Source of the DNA: Haematobia irritans
Taxonomy: Eukaryota; Arthropoda; Insecta; Diptera; Muscidae
DNA length: 64,000 nucleotides
Assembly (NCBI RefSeq): GCF_050003625.1
Contig: NC_134399.1
Span: 106,060,615-106,124,614 of the forward strand
Direction of reading: 5' to 3'
The position numbers were made by a program, and so were the translations under genes. A model generated the notes under the pieces. It made no database searches and was not told where the DNA came from. It saw only the letters and a list, made by a program, of their open reading frames with translations. This document shows positions 10,570-22,679 of this stretch, piece by piece (the first letter of the stretch is position 1; every line of letters begins with the position of its first letter).

Positions 10570-12878
10570 AAGCTTATGTACCCTCCATCATGGAATGCGT
10601 AGAAACTTCTTCTAAACACTGCCATCCACAATCGAATTACTTAAGTTGCGGTAACGCTTGCCGAGGGCAAGGTATCTTAAAAACACCATCTTCTAAATTG
10701 TATGTAAGTCCATACGTGGTATATATTAAATCAAGAAAGACGATCTAATACGTATATAATTCAGTTTGACAAAGTAGACATACAATTTTGACAAAATTTT
10801 CTACAGAAATAAAATTTTAACAAAAATTTCTACAGAAATAAAATTTTAACAAAATTTTCTATAGAAATAAACTTTTGACAAAATTTTCTATAGAAATAAA
10901 ATCTTGGTAGATTATTTTTGGCTCGAGTGGCAACCATGATTATGAACCGAATAAAATTTGAACAAAATTTTCTATAGAAATAAAATTTTGACAAAATTTT
11001 CTATAGAAATACAATTTTGACAATGATGAAAATTTTATTATGAACCGAATAAAATTTTAACAAAATTTTCACTAGAAATAAAATTTTGACAAAATTTTCT
11101 ATAGAAATAAAATTTTGACAACATTTTCTATAGAAATAAAATTCCAGTAGATTATTTTTGGCTCTAGTGGCAACCATGATTATGAACCGATATGGACCAA
11201 TTTTTGTGTGATTGGACCAATTTTGGTATGGTTGTTAGCGACCATATACTAACACCACGTTCCTAATTTGAACCGGATCGGATGAATTTTGCTCCTCCAA
11301 GAGGCTCCGGAGGTCAAATCTGGATCTTGGAGACTTCGCAAGCCAAATCTGGGGATCGGTTTATATGGGGGCTATATATAATTATAGACCGATGTGGACC
11401 AATTTTTGCATGATTGTTAGAGACCATATACCAATGCCATGTAACAAATTTCAGCCGGATCGGATGAAATATGCTTCTCTTAGAAGCTCCAAAAGCCAAA
11501 TCTAGGGATCGGTTTATATGGGGGCTATATATAATTAAGGACCGATATGGACCAATTTTTGCATGGTTGTTAGATACCATATACCAACACCATGTACCAA
11601 ATTTCAGCCGCATAGGATGAAATTTTCTTCTCTTTTAAGCTCCGCAAGCCAAATCTGGGGATCGGTTTATATGGGGGCGATATATAATTAATGGACCGAT
11701 GTGGACCAATTTTTGCATGGTTGTTAGAGACCATATACAAACACCATATACCAAATTTCAGGCGGATCGGATGAAATTTGCTTCTCTTTTAGGCTCCGCA
11801 AGCCAAATCTGGGGATCGGTTTATATGGGCGCTATATATAATTATGGACCGATGTGGACCAATTTTTGCATGGTTGTTAGAGACCATATACAAACACCAT
11901 ATACCAAATTTCAGGCGGATCGGATGAAATTTGCTTCTCTTTTAGGCTCCGCAAGCCAAATCTGGGGATCGGTTTATATGGGGGCGATATATAATTAATG
12001 GACCGATGTGGACCAATTTTTGCATGGTTGTTAGAGACCATATGCAAACACCATATACCAAATTTCAGGCGGATCGGATGAAATTTGCTTCTCTTTTAGG
12101 CTCCGCAAGCCAAATCTGGGGATCGGTTTATATGGGGGCGATATATAATTAATGGACCGATGTTGACCAATTTTTGCATGATTGTTAGAGACCATATACC
12201 AACACCATGTAACAAATTTCAGCCGGATCGGATGAAATTTGCTTCTCTTTATATAAACCGATCCAAATCTGGGGATCGGTTTATATGGGGGCCATATATA
12301 ATTAAACACCGATGTGGACCAATTTTTGAATGGTTGTTAGAGACCATATACCAACACCATGTACCAAATTTCAGGCGGATCGGATGAAATTTGCTTCTCT
12401 TTTAGGCTCCGCAAGCCAAATCTGGGGATCGGTTTATATGGGGGCGATATATAATTAATGGACCGATGTGGACCAATTTTTGCATGGTTGTTAGAGACCA
12501 TATACAAACACCATATACCAAATTTCAGCCGGATCGGATGAAATTTGCTTCTGTTAGAGGCCTCGCAAACCAAATTTGGGGGTCCGTTTATATGGGGGCT
12601 ATACGTAAAAGTGGACCGATATGGCCCATTTGCAATACCATCCGACCTACATCAATAACAACTACTTGTGCCAAGTTTCAAGTCGATAGCTTGTTTCGTT
12701 CGGAAGTTAGCGTGATTTCCACAGACGGACGGACGGACGGACATACTCAGATCGACTCAGAATTTCACCACGACCCAGAATATATATACTTTATGGGGTC
12801 TTAGAGCAATATTTCGATGTGTTACAAACGGAATGACAAAGTTAATATACCCCCCATCCTATGGTGGAGGGTATGAAA
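10570..12878 (+). mobile_element. HLE-A repeat element with long 153-bp array
   Basis: Enters at AAGCTTATGTACCCTCCATC without the outer ACAAGT end. It holds a 29-bp satellite (10785-11145), then about eight 153-bp monomers (11340-12590) with the core TTTATATGGGGGCTATATAT, the GACGGACGGACGGACAT microsatellite (12723-12742), and the 3' hairpin ending ATGGTGGAGGGTATGA at 12860-12876. Overlapping frames on both strands are monomer artefacts. Confidence 0.82.
10785..11145. repeat. 29-bp palindromic satellite array
   Basis: Interrupted array of the 29-bp unit. The GAACCGAATAAAATTT junction recurs inside it, showing an internal duplication of array plus flank. Confidence 0.8.
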
Positions 12879-13700
12879 ATCGATACCTTTTGAAAATATT
12901 CGAGGGAAAATCATCATACCCAAACCACCCCTACAGAATTAGTAAACATTGTATGTGGGGTATGTATGGTATAGGATTGGGAGATAACCCGCATTTCCAT
13001 ATGTAAGAACATTACATAGTTATGGGAGTTTTAACACAATCTCAACAGAAATGTCTGATATTAGGAGCTATAGTTGATTCTGAACCTACAGGGTTTGTAT
13101 GCCACTAATATTGCTTCCATTATTAAAAAAAGAGGAAATCGATCAATTAGTTTGGGTAATAAATCGAAATTTGTGCAAATCGGCCAATATATTTATGTAC
13201 AAGCTATATGTTTGGCTAAATAGATCGTCTAATACATAAAAAATTTTAATTTAAGTAACGTTGGTTAATTAAGACAAACTTTGAGAAAATTGAGCGATGC
13301 ATATATATGTGGTCAAAAATATGGTTATAAGGGGCAAATTTTTAAAAATCGTGTAATACACATATGTGGGAGCTATATCTAAATCTGAACCGATTTTTAT
13401 AATATTTGGCAGGTTTCTCGATGCAATAGGTAATAATGCAACGGGTAATAAATAAGGCTATTTTGGAAAATTTTTTGAAAATCGGGCGATACATATATAT
13501 GGAAGCGATATCTAAATCTGAACCGATTGAGATGATATTTGGCAGGTTTGGTTGGTAATACGGAAGGACAAGTTTTGCTAAATTTGAGTAAGATCGGGTA
13601 CTAAATAATGGGTTTATGGCCAAATTTTGGAAAATCGGGCGTTATATATATATGGGAGCTATACCTAAATCTGAACCACACAAAACAAATTAGTTTAAAA
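12879..13700 (+). mobile_element. HLE-D fragment, copy 2
   Basis: Lacks the outer 5' end. Recognisable from ACAGAATTAGTAAACAT onward through degenerate 153-bp monomers (ATGGGAGCTATATCTAAATC). HLE-C begins at its right edge. Confidence 0.65.
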
Positions 13701-15283
13701 ACAAGTATATACAGCAGTTAGTTCGGCCGGGCCGAATCTTAAATACCCACCACCATGAACCAAATATTAGGGTTTCCTTTGAAATTTCAGGAGGGCTTGA
13801 GGACTTGAGGACACTTCCCGAAGATAAATTTAAAGATTTCACCTATGAGGACTATACAGATTCTGGATTTATAAGAACCATTTTTGTTTGAGTTTTAGAG
13901 GAATCATTAACATCTCTTGTAAGTGTGCAAGAAAATTATAAAATAACGTCTTGATTTGAAATCTTAAATCTGTAGATTTTCACCCGAGAAGTAAAATCTG
14001 GAAATTGTACATTGAGTTTCAAGCAATTTTCATTCAGTGCGCCTTCTATACCCTCAAGAAGTGAAGTCGGTCTATATGGAGGCATTACCAAAAGGACCGA
14101 TAAAAACTTAATCCGATACACGTTTTTGTGAGACTAAAATACCAGAATATTTACAATTTCAGGCAAATCGGATAAAATCTACGGTTTCTAGAAACCTAAG
14201 GAGTTAAATCGGGAGATCGTTCTTATGGGGGCTATACTAAAAAATGGACCGATACTCACCGTTTTCAGCTCACCTCTTTGTGGCCCGAAAGTAGCTCTAG
14301 ATTTCCAATTTCAGGCAAATTGGATAAAAACTTCGGATTCTAGAAGACTAAGAAGTAAAATCGGGATATCGGTCTATATGGGGGCTATACCAAAACATGG
14401 ACCGATACTCACCATTTGTGGCACACCTCTTTATGGACCTAAAATACCTATAAATTTCCAATTTAAGGCAAATTGTATATAAACTACGGATTCTATAAAC
14501 CCAAGATGTAAAATCGGGAGATCGGTCTATATGGGGGCTACACCAAAACATGGAACGATACGGACCATTTTCGGCACACCTTTTGATGGTCCTCATGTAC
14601 TTCTAGATTTTAAATTTCAGGCAAATTGGATAAAAACTACGGTTTCTATAAACCCAAGACCCCAAATCTGGAGGTGGGTTTATATGGGGACCATACCAAA
14701 ACATGGATCAATGCTCACAATTTTTGGCATACCTCTTTACGGTTCTAAAGTACCTCTCGATTTCCAATTTCAGGTAAATTGGATAAAAACTTCGGTTTCT
14801 ATAAGCCCAAGAAGTAAAATCAGGAGATCGGTCTATATTGGTGCTATACCAAAACATGGACCGATACTCACCATTTTTGGCACACCTCTTTATGGTCATA
14901 AAATACCCCTAGATTTCAAATTTCAGGCAAATTGGATAAAAACTACGATTTCTATAAACCCAAGACCCCAAATGGGCAGGTCGGTTTATATGGGGACTAT
15001 ATCAAAACCTGGACCGACATAGCCATCTTCTAACTTGACCTGCCTGCATACAAAATACGAGTTTGTGCCAAATTTCAGCACGATTGCTTCATTATTGAAG
15101 ACTGTTGCGTGATTACAACAGACAGACAGCCAGACAGACGGACATCGTTATATCGTCTTAGAATTTCTCCCTGATCAAGAATATATATACTTTATATAGT
15201 CGGAAATCGATATTTCGATGTGTTACAAACGGAATGACAAACTTATTATACCCCCGTCACCATTCTACGGTGGTTGGTATAAA
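13701..15283 (+). mobile_element. HLE-C repeat element, complete
   Basis: Starts ACAAGTATATACAGCAG, palindrome TTCGGCCGGGCCGAA, subterminal TACCCACCACCATGAA. The central array has 153-bp monomers (phase points 14371, 14524 and 14677) with core GGTCTATATGGGGGCTATAC and GGACCGATAC. The CAGACAGACGGACAT microsatellite is at 15119-15145. The 3' end reads TACGGTGGTTGGTATAA at about 15266-15282. The 163-codon open frame at 14531-15022 is the 51-codon monomer read through. Confidence 0.83.
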
Positions 15284-15458
15284 AAGAGGAAATCGCTCAA
15301 TTATTGTGGTAATAAATCCAAATTTCCGAAAATAGGGCAATAGATTTATGTAAGAGCTACATGTAAGTCTATGTATAACGGCTAATACATGTACATTTGA
15401 AATTTGAGCAACATTGGTTAATAAATAAGACTATTATGGCCAAATTTGGGAAAATCAA
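15284..15458 (+). mobile_element. HLE-D fragment right of HLE-C
   Basis: AAAGAGGAAATCGCTCAATT and following bases match HLE-D internal sequence (compare 13128 and 39978). It ends where a CAGAGAAGG-type MITE half begins. Confidence 0.6.
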
Positions 15459-15532
15459 CGCATAGAAGGAATACGATTATCTCAAACATATTTCAAGAGC
15501 AAAATGTTATTTTTGGATAGTAACCATGTAAC
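15459..15532 (+). mobile_element. Half of a CAGAGAAGG-type MITE
   Basis: CGCATAGAAGGAATACGATT and the following AAGAGCAAAATGTTATTTTT match the left half of the element at 17662-17908. The right half is missing. Confidence 0.6.
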
Positions 15533-15813
15533 AAGGGAGACACAGTGGTGCAATGGTTATAGGGGTTCCAAAACCGGCACCGGTTAATTACACAAAAACC
15601 GAAACCGGATGGTGAAAAAAATTGGCATTTTAATCACGAAAAACAGTTTTTGAAAATCGTTTAACCGTAAAGAGGTCTTAATCCGGAGGAATGTGCTAAT
15701 TTATTGCTTCCGACCGTTCTCAGTTCTGAGGAAGTTCTTTTTCGATTGGATGGAGATTTGAGATCGCAGCATAAAAGAAAATTTAGAGGGATAGCTTGAA
15801 CTTTAATGATATA
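15533..15813. repeat. Unclassified repeat flanking a TIR element (left copy)
   Basis: 15533-15570 resembles a degenerate SINE head (CACAGTGGTGCAATGGTTAT). From about 15640 the sequence GGAATGTGCTAATTTATTGC and following is repeated at 16866-17015, on the other side of the TIR element 15814-16794. No coding content. Confidence 0.5.
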
Positions 15814-16794
15814 CACCCTCACAAAAAATCGCTTCTGTAACATATACTTCCAAACATATTTTGCTTCAAGCAAATATATTTTTGGGTATTGCCCAAACAT
15901 TTATATGTTTGATCTCTTCCAATATATAATATGTTTGAAAGCATATTGGTCTAAACAATATATGTTTGGGTAGTCTAAGTTCCAAACATTTTGTATTTTT
16001 GCATCCAAATTCAATAATGTTGTCTTCCAAAAAACAATATGTTATTATGTGAACATATAATATGTTTGGAAGCATTTTGCACCCAAAAATATTATATGCT
16101 TAAAAAAAATTCTCCCAAACAATATTGTGCTCAAAAATTTTATTTATTTATTTATATATTTACAATCATAATGAATTATGAAAATAAACAGGTAATATAG
16201 GTGCTAACAACATAGGTTTTCGACCTGAATGCTCAAAATTTTGTTTCTGCCCAATTGTATATTCCCCCACATCTTTCTCACTTCCACGAGATTTTTTAGT
16301 TCTTAGCACCTTTTTCTGTAATACAAACATTGTAGAAAAAATTATTCAATTTTATGATTTTTTTTTTATTTTATTTCTACCTTTTGCCGGACGGGGATTC
16401 GAACAGCGGACCACACAGTTTGTAAGGATCAAAGAAGTAGCTGATCAATTGCCCAAGGAAAAATAAAAAGTTTAATTTTGTAATAACAAGCAACAACCAC
16501 CAACTTAATTCAATATCGCTCCCTGTTAAATAGCGCTCCAAGCTACTAAACACATATATGTTTATAGGCTATTTCTAAATTAATATATGTTTGCATCCAA
16601 GCATATTATATTTACAAACATTTTATGTCCCAAACATAATATGTTCTAACATATTAACATATATGTCCCAAACATGTTATGCTAGTTTATGAACATTATA
16701 TGCTTGCACTCAAAAATATGGTGTTTAAAAATTTGTTTTCCAAACATATAATGTTTATAGCCAAACATATGAAAAACAGTCTTTTTCATCCGTG
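15814..16794 (-). mobile_element. TA-flanked TIR element carrying tRNA-like sequence, copy 1
   Basis: Ends are CACCCTCACAAAAA at left and TTTTTCATCCGTG at right, flanked by TA at 15812-15813 and 16795-16796. Both flanks of the interior are dense in AAACATATATGTTTGG-type palindromes. A degenerate tRNA-like block lies at 16381-16450. No transposase frame. Same family as 21237-22971 and 60665-61590. Confidence 0.75.
16381..16450 (-). repeat. tRNA-like block (type Y), decayed
   Basis: On the minus strand a weak B-box-like GTTCGAATCCCC is visible, and ACAAACTGTGTGGTCCGC resembles the type Y copies at 22600 and 60981. The A box is lost, so this copy should be inactive. Confidence 0.5.
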
Positions 16795-16796
16795 TA

Positions 16797-17070
16797 GAAA
16801 AGAAAATTTAAATATAGAAAGGAACTTGTAACAAGTGAAAATTGGGGGTTTTAGATCTTAACCTATGATCTCAATGCAGAGAAATGTGCTACCTTATTGC
16901 TTCCGGCCGTGCCCAGTCTTGGAGAAGTCCTTTTTCTATCGGATAGAGATTTGAGATCGACACATAAAAAAATAGAAAGGTGGCTTGAAATTTAATGACA
17001 TAGGAAAATTTAGATATAGAATGGTACTTGTCATAACTAGTGAAAATTGGGAGCTATAGATCTTAAATTG
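16797..17070. repeat. Unclassified repeat flanking a TIR element (right copy)
   Basis: 16866-17015 duplicates 15665-15812 (TTATTGCTTCCGGCCGT and neighbours). The phrase AGTGAAAATTGGG.GCT/TTT..AGATCTTAA also occurs twice here, at about 16835 and 17037. Confidence 0.45.
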
Positions 17071-17659
17071 CCACCAACATTCTTACACCCTACCAACCGT
17101 GTTGATTTCCGAAATTAATCAATCCAAAATGGTACCCTTTATTGGAGCCTCAATAACTTTCTTTAGAAATAGTCAAGGTTCTTTGAAAGATAATTTTTGA
17201 ACAAGTTATATTAATCAGATTGGACATAACAACAGATATTATATAAGTACTGAAATTAATTTTTACGGTATTTCTAAAGATAATTATGTAGTAATTATAA
17301 TAAAAAGAATGATAATCCAGTAACAAATGATATTGCATAAATTAGTTAAGATTATAACTATAAAGGAAATAATTTATAAAAACTCACCGAAATCCTTTGT
17401 TTTGCGGGCCCATTGATTGAGGTTTGCTGGAAGATAGAAGTGATGTTTTTTTTATAGATTATACAATTAAGTTTTCTTATAGATATAATTATCATAATTA
17501 TCCAGAATGAGGTTCCGTTAAGTTATATTTGATACGAAAATATTGCAATCTTTACTAGAATATAAATTGGGATAGAATGTAAACTTTGCTTGATTTCTGG
17601 GAAGTATATTATGTGATCGATCCAAAGAAAGGCAATCACTATCTTCAATTTTATCTCGT
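17071..17659. other. AT-rich stretch, nothing recognised
   Basis: No repeat family shared with the rest of the window and no credible coding frame. Confidence 0.4.
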
Positions 17660-17661
17660 TA

Positions 17662-17908
17662 CACGCAGAGAAGGAATATGATCACCCCAACCATGTTCCA
17701 AGAGCAAAATGTTACTTTTTCACGGAAAACATGGAGCATGTTTGTCGAAACCATTCACTTTTCTCGGAAATTATATATCTGATTTTGGAAAGCATGTTAT
17801 GCTTGAAGAGAAAATAATATTTGTGCGACAAAAAAGCTACATGGTCGCCGTGAAAAAGTAACATGATGCTCTTGAAACATGTTTGAGGTGATCATATTCC
17901 TTCTCTGG
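17662..17908 (+). mobile_element. CAGAGAAGG-type MITE, 247 bp, near-palindromic
   Basis: The left arm CACGCAGAGAAGGAATATGA is mirrored at the right by TCATATTCCTTCTCTGGG, and the arms pair for about 60 bases with AACATGTT palindromes inside. TA flanks at 17660-17661 and about 17910-17911. Two relatives lie at 15459-15532 and 44393-44628. Confidence 0.82.
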
Positions 17909-18038
17909 GTAGATCTGATGCCCGAAGAAAAATCCCAGAAATGCCCACGATGTGGCCCATGTATTCTCGACGGTTCAAAATCGTCTATATATATGACAAG
18001 GCAGTGGGATTGTCCTCTCGAGGATTTTATTATAAAAA
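17909..18038. other. Short unclassified spacer
   Basis: Sequence between a MITE and HLE-B; nothing recognised. Confidence 0.3.
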
Positions 18039-18270
18039 CAAGTAAGGAAAGTCTAAAGTCGGGCGGGGCCGACTATATTATACCCTTCACCACTTTGTAA
18101 GTCCACATATTCGATACCATATCAAATCCGTCCAATGTGTTGGATGCTATATGAATCCATACACATATATTCTGTATATCTGAGCAGATCTGTACAGAGT
18201 TCTGCAATACTTATAGATTTTACATTTAAGTCGGCTAATGCACTAGGGTGGAACACAATTTTAGTAAAAA
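18039..18270 (+). mobile_element. HLE-B 5' end, solitary
   Basis: ACAAGTAAGGAAAGTCTAAA, then GTCGGGCGGGGCCGAC and TACCCTTCACCAC. The copy stops at TTTAGTAAAA where a second HLE-B left end begins. Confidence 0.75.
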
Positions 18271-19542
18271 CAAGTAAGGAAAGTCTAAAGTCCGGCGGTG
18301 CCGACTATATTATACCCTGCACCACTTTGTAGATCTAAATTTTCGATACCATATCACACCCGTCAAATGTGTTGGGTGCTATATATAAAGGTTTGTCCCA
18401 AATACATACATTTAAATATCACTCGATCTGGACAGAATTTGATAAACTTTTACAAAATCTATAGACTTAAAATGTAAGTTGGCTAATGCACTAGGTTGGA
18501 ACACAATTTTAGTAAAAAAAATATGGGAAACATTTAAATCTGAAGCAATTTTAAGGAAACTTCGCAAAAGTTTATTTATGATTTATCGCTCGATATATAT
18601 GTATTAGAAGCTTAGGAAAATTAGAGTCATTTTAACAAGGAAAATTTTGGTATTTTGACCATTATTGTCGAAATCAGAAAAACATATATATGGGAGCTAT
18701 ATCTAAATCTGAACCGATTTCAATCAAATTTGGCACACATGACTATATTACTAATTGTACTCCTAGTGCAAAATTTCAACCAAATTGGGCCAAAACTATG
18801 GTTTCTGGGGCCATATAAGTCCATATCGGGCGAAAAATATATATGGAAGCTATATCTAAATCTGAACCGATTTCAATCAAATATGGCACATATGACTATA
18901 CTACCAATTGTACTCCTTGTGCAAAATGTCAACCAAATTGGGCCAAAACTCTGACTTTTAGGACAATATTTGTCCATATCGGGCGAAAGATATATATGAG
19001 AGCTATATCTAAATCTGAACCGATTTCAATCAAATTTTGCACACCTGACTATACTACTAATTGTACTCCTAGTGCAAAATTTCAACCAAATTCGGCCAAA
19101 AATCTAGCTTCTGGGGCCATATAAGTCCATATCGGGCGAAAGATATATATGGGAGCTATATCTAAATCTGAACCGGTATAAAACTCTGGCTGCTGTGCCC
19201 ATATTAGTCCATATCGTGCGAAAGATATATATGGGAGCTATATCTAAATCTGAACCGATTTCTTCCAAAATCAATAGGGTTCTATTTTGACCCAAATTAG
19301 GAACATGTGCCAAATTTGAAGGCGATTGGACTTAAATTGCGACCTAGACTTTGACCACAAAAATGTGTTCACAGACAGACGGACGGATGGACGGACGGAC
19401 GGACATGGTTATATCGACTCAGGGACCCACCCTGAGCATTATTGCCAAAGACACCATGTGTCCATCTCGTCTCCTTCTGGGTGTTACAAACATATGCACT
19501 AACTTATAATACCCTGTTCCACAGTGTGGCGCAGGGTATAAA
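18271..19542 (+). mobile_element. HLE-B element, first body of a head-to-tail series
   Basis: A second left end is followed by 153-bp monomers (phase points 18828, 18981 and 19134: GGGCGAAAGATATATATGGG), the microsatellite of GACGGACG at 19376-19406, and a 3' hairpin ACCCTGTTCCACAGTGTGG then CGCAGGGTATAAA at 19511-19542. Confidence 0.82.
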
Positions 19543-20527
19543 TATATGAAACATTTAAATCTGAAGCAATTTTAAAGAAACTTCGCAAAAGTTTATTTAT
19601 GATTTATCGCTCGATATATTTGTATTAGAAGTTTAGGAAAATTAGAGTCATTTTCATAACTTTTGGACTAAGCAGTGGCGATTTTACACGGAAACTGTTG
19701 GTATTTTGAACATTTTTGTCGAAATCAGAAAAACATATATATGGGAGATATATCCAAACCTGAACCGATTTCAACCAAATTTGGCACGCATAGTTACAAT
19801 GCTAATTCTACTCCCTGTGCCAAATTTCAACTAAATCGGAGTTAAAAATTGGCCTATGTGGTCATATGAGTGTAACTCGGGCGAAAGCTATATATGGGAG
19901 ATATATCTAAATCTGAACCGATTTCAACCAAATTTGGCACGCATGGCTACAATGCTAATTCTACTCCCTGTGCAAAATTTCAACTAAATCGGAGTTACAA
20001 ATTGGCATCTGTGGGCAAATGAGTGTAAATCGGGCGAAAGCTATATATGGGAGCTATATCTAAATCTGAACCGATTTGGCTAATATTTTGCAAGTTTTTC
20101 GAGACCCATAAAATATTCGGATGTACGGAATTTGAGGAAGATCGGTTGATATACACGCCAATTATGACCACATCGATGAAAAATATATATGGCAGCTATA
20201 TCTAAATCTGAACCGATTTTTCCAAAATCAATAAGGATCGTCTTTGAGCCGAAACAGGACCCTATACCAAATTTTAGGACAATCGTACTAAAACTGCGAG
20301 CTGTACTTTGCACACAAAAATACATCAACAGACAGACGGACAGACAGAAAGACAGACAGACGGACAGACAGTAAGACAGACAGACGGACATCGCTAAATC
20401 GACTCAGAATTTAATTCTAAACCGATCCGTATACTAAAAGGTTGGTCTATGATTACTCCTTCTTGGCGTTACATACAAATGCACAAACTTATTATACCCT
20501 GTACCACAGTAGTGGTGAAGGGTATAA
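19543..20527 (+). mobile_element. HLE-B element, second body
   Basis: Resumes at GAAACATTTAAATCTGAAGC without a left end, so it is joined directly behind the first 3' hairpin. Monomers, then CAGACAGACGGACAG microsatellite (20329-20391), then the 3' hairpin CCTGTACCACAGTAGTGG with GAAGGGTATAA (20497-20527). Confidence 0.8.
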
Positions 20528-22416
20528 AAATATAGGAAACATTTAAATATGAACCAATTTTGAGGCAACTTCGCAAAAGTGTATTTTTGATTTATCGGTC
20601 GACAGATGTGTATTAGAGTAATAGAAAAATGTGAGTTATTTTGAAAAGTTTTCGACTTAGCAGTGGCGATTTGACAAGGAAAATGTGGGTATTTCGGCCA
20701 GTTTTGTCTAAATAGGAAAAACATTTATATGGAATATATATCGAAATCTGAACCGATTGCAATCAAATTTCGCATGCATAGTTACTATGTTGAATCTACT
20801 CACTGTGCAAAATTTCACGTAAATCGGATTACAACTTTGACATCTGTGGTCATATGACGGAAAATCGGGCGAAAGATATATATGGGAGCTATATCAAAAT
20901 CTGAACCTATTTCAACCAAAATAAATACGCATATGCAGGACCTTAATTCTACTCCCTCTGCAAAGATTCAAGTTCAATTCTACTCCCTCTGCAAAATTTC
21001 ACGTAAATCAGAGTAGCACTTTTGCCTCTGTGGGCATATTAGTCCAAATCAGGCGAATGATATATATGGGAGCAATATCTAAATCTGAACCGACTTCAAC
21101 TAAATTTGGCACACTTATGTTAACGATACTATTAAACGTACTTGTCGTGCAAAATTTGAAGCAAATCAGGGCAAAACTCTGACTTTTGGGGCCATATAAG
21201 TCCAAATCGGACGAAAGATATATATGCACTCTTAGAAAAATATGTTTTTCATATGTTCCGATATAAACAAAGTGTGTTTCGGGCACAATTTTAAAACACA
21301 ATATATTTAGGTGCAAACATGTAATGTTCCTAAACTAACACTAAATGTTTGGGACATCTATGTTAATATGTTAGAATATATTATGTTTGGGGCATAAATG
21401 TTTCATAAAAATCATATGTGTGAATGCAAACATATATAAATTTAAAAATTTCGACCAAACATACATATGTTGTGATATTTTATTCAAAGCGACAGACCGG
21501 GAGAGTTGACGAAAGATATCAACATAACACAGCGAAAGAATCAAAAGAGAATAATTTCTGTGAAACCGCTGGTATGTTGTTTCGGAAAACTGTTTTATGA
21601 TAAGGCCAAAAATTTGATATGCTAAGTCTAAATATTATTTAATTTGAATAAAGAGAATAGACATTCAGAACCAAGAGAATAGACATTTGAAAAACAAACA
21701 GCATATGTTTTCGCCTTGAGAGCAGCATTTTATGTATGTGTGGACATGTGTTTTGTTTATCATTTTGGCATTATGGGCACAATTTTTTTCTTGGTTCGTT
21801 AAAAGAAATCAGGGGTCTTCATAAAAATAACGAAAGGGCACTATACTCTTTTTAGAGTTGGGACAGTAAAATGAAATAAGGAGGAAATAGTGAAAAATTG
21901 CACAGTAAAATGTATAAAAACAAAGTTTAGTTCCTCTTTATTAATAAGTAGTCCAAGAGGAGTTGACGGACACCTTCAAATATAAAAGCAGGCATTAAGT
22001 TCGAGTTTTGCAGCTAAAACAATTTAAAAAGTTTATTTTCTTTAAAATGAATTAATTATTAAAGCAAAATAAAAGGCATTTTAGACCGATGGTGTTAAAT
22101 GCTAGTAAAAAACTGTTCACGCCTAAATAAAGTTATGTTTATATTATAAAATTATTTATGTATGTTTATACTCGACTCCACGTTCTTCTTTTGTTAGGTT
22201 TTGAATTCCTTCCAAATTTTAAAGTTTTGTACCAAAAACAGTTTTTTGTTACAAAATTGTTATTTTTGCAATTAAAAAATAATATTTTATCCAAAAATCA
22301 GTCAATTTCGTTTATATCAAGCACTGTTAATGACTATAAATCACATTTCGAAGTTTCATTATAAAAATTTAATATAGTATAAATATAAATGTGTAAATTT
22401 AAAAAAAAAGGTGTTC

Positions 22417-22489
22417 GGTCGGAGCAGTGATTGAACCCACGACCCTTTGCATGCAAGGCAGACATGCTAACCACTGCTCCACGTGGCAA
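22417..22489 (-). repeat. tRNA-like Pol III unit, type X
   Basis: On the minus strand: A-box-like TGGAGCAGTGG (22471-22481) and B box GGGTTCAATC (22429-22438), about 33 bases apart. A run of T on the minus strand follows at once (plus-strand A-run at 22401-22409), fitting a Pol III terminator. Acceptor pairing is poor, so this is tRNA-derived rather than a working tRNA. Close relative of the SINE head at 50596. Confidence 0.7.
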
Positions 22490-22599
22490 AGAAATGTATG
22501 TTTCTGTTAAATAATGTTATGTTTGCATGGGCTCGAAGGCGCTGCAAACTATGCTATATAGATGTGACTTATAACGATAATTATCTGCTGGTGACCATG

Positions 22600-22679
22600 G
22601 CAGCTACGTAGCCCAGTGGATAGTGTATTGGCTTACAAACTGTATGGTACTCGGTTCGATTCTCCGTGCAGGCGAAAGG
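22600..22679 (+). repeat. tRNA-like Pol III unit, type Y
   Basis: A box TAGCCCAGTGG (22609-22619), B box GGTTCGATTCT (22653-22663), and TTGGCTTACAAA between them like a tRNA-Val (TAC) anticodon arm. No T-run follows immediately. It faces away from the type X unit about 110 bases upstream. Confidence 0.7.

Noticed and set aside
18655..19124. Plus-strand frames of 93-99 codons
   Set aside because: HLE-B monomers, 153 bp each, read through; no independent coding signal.
22600..22679. Functional nuclear tRNA gene
   Set aside because: A and B boxes are good but the acceptor stem does not pair and the unit belongs to a repeated element.
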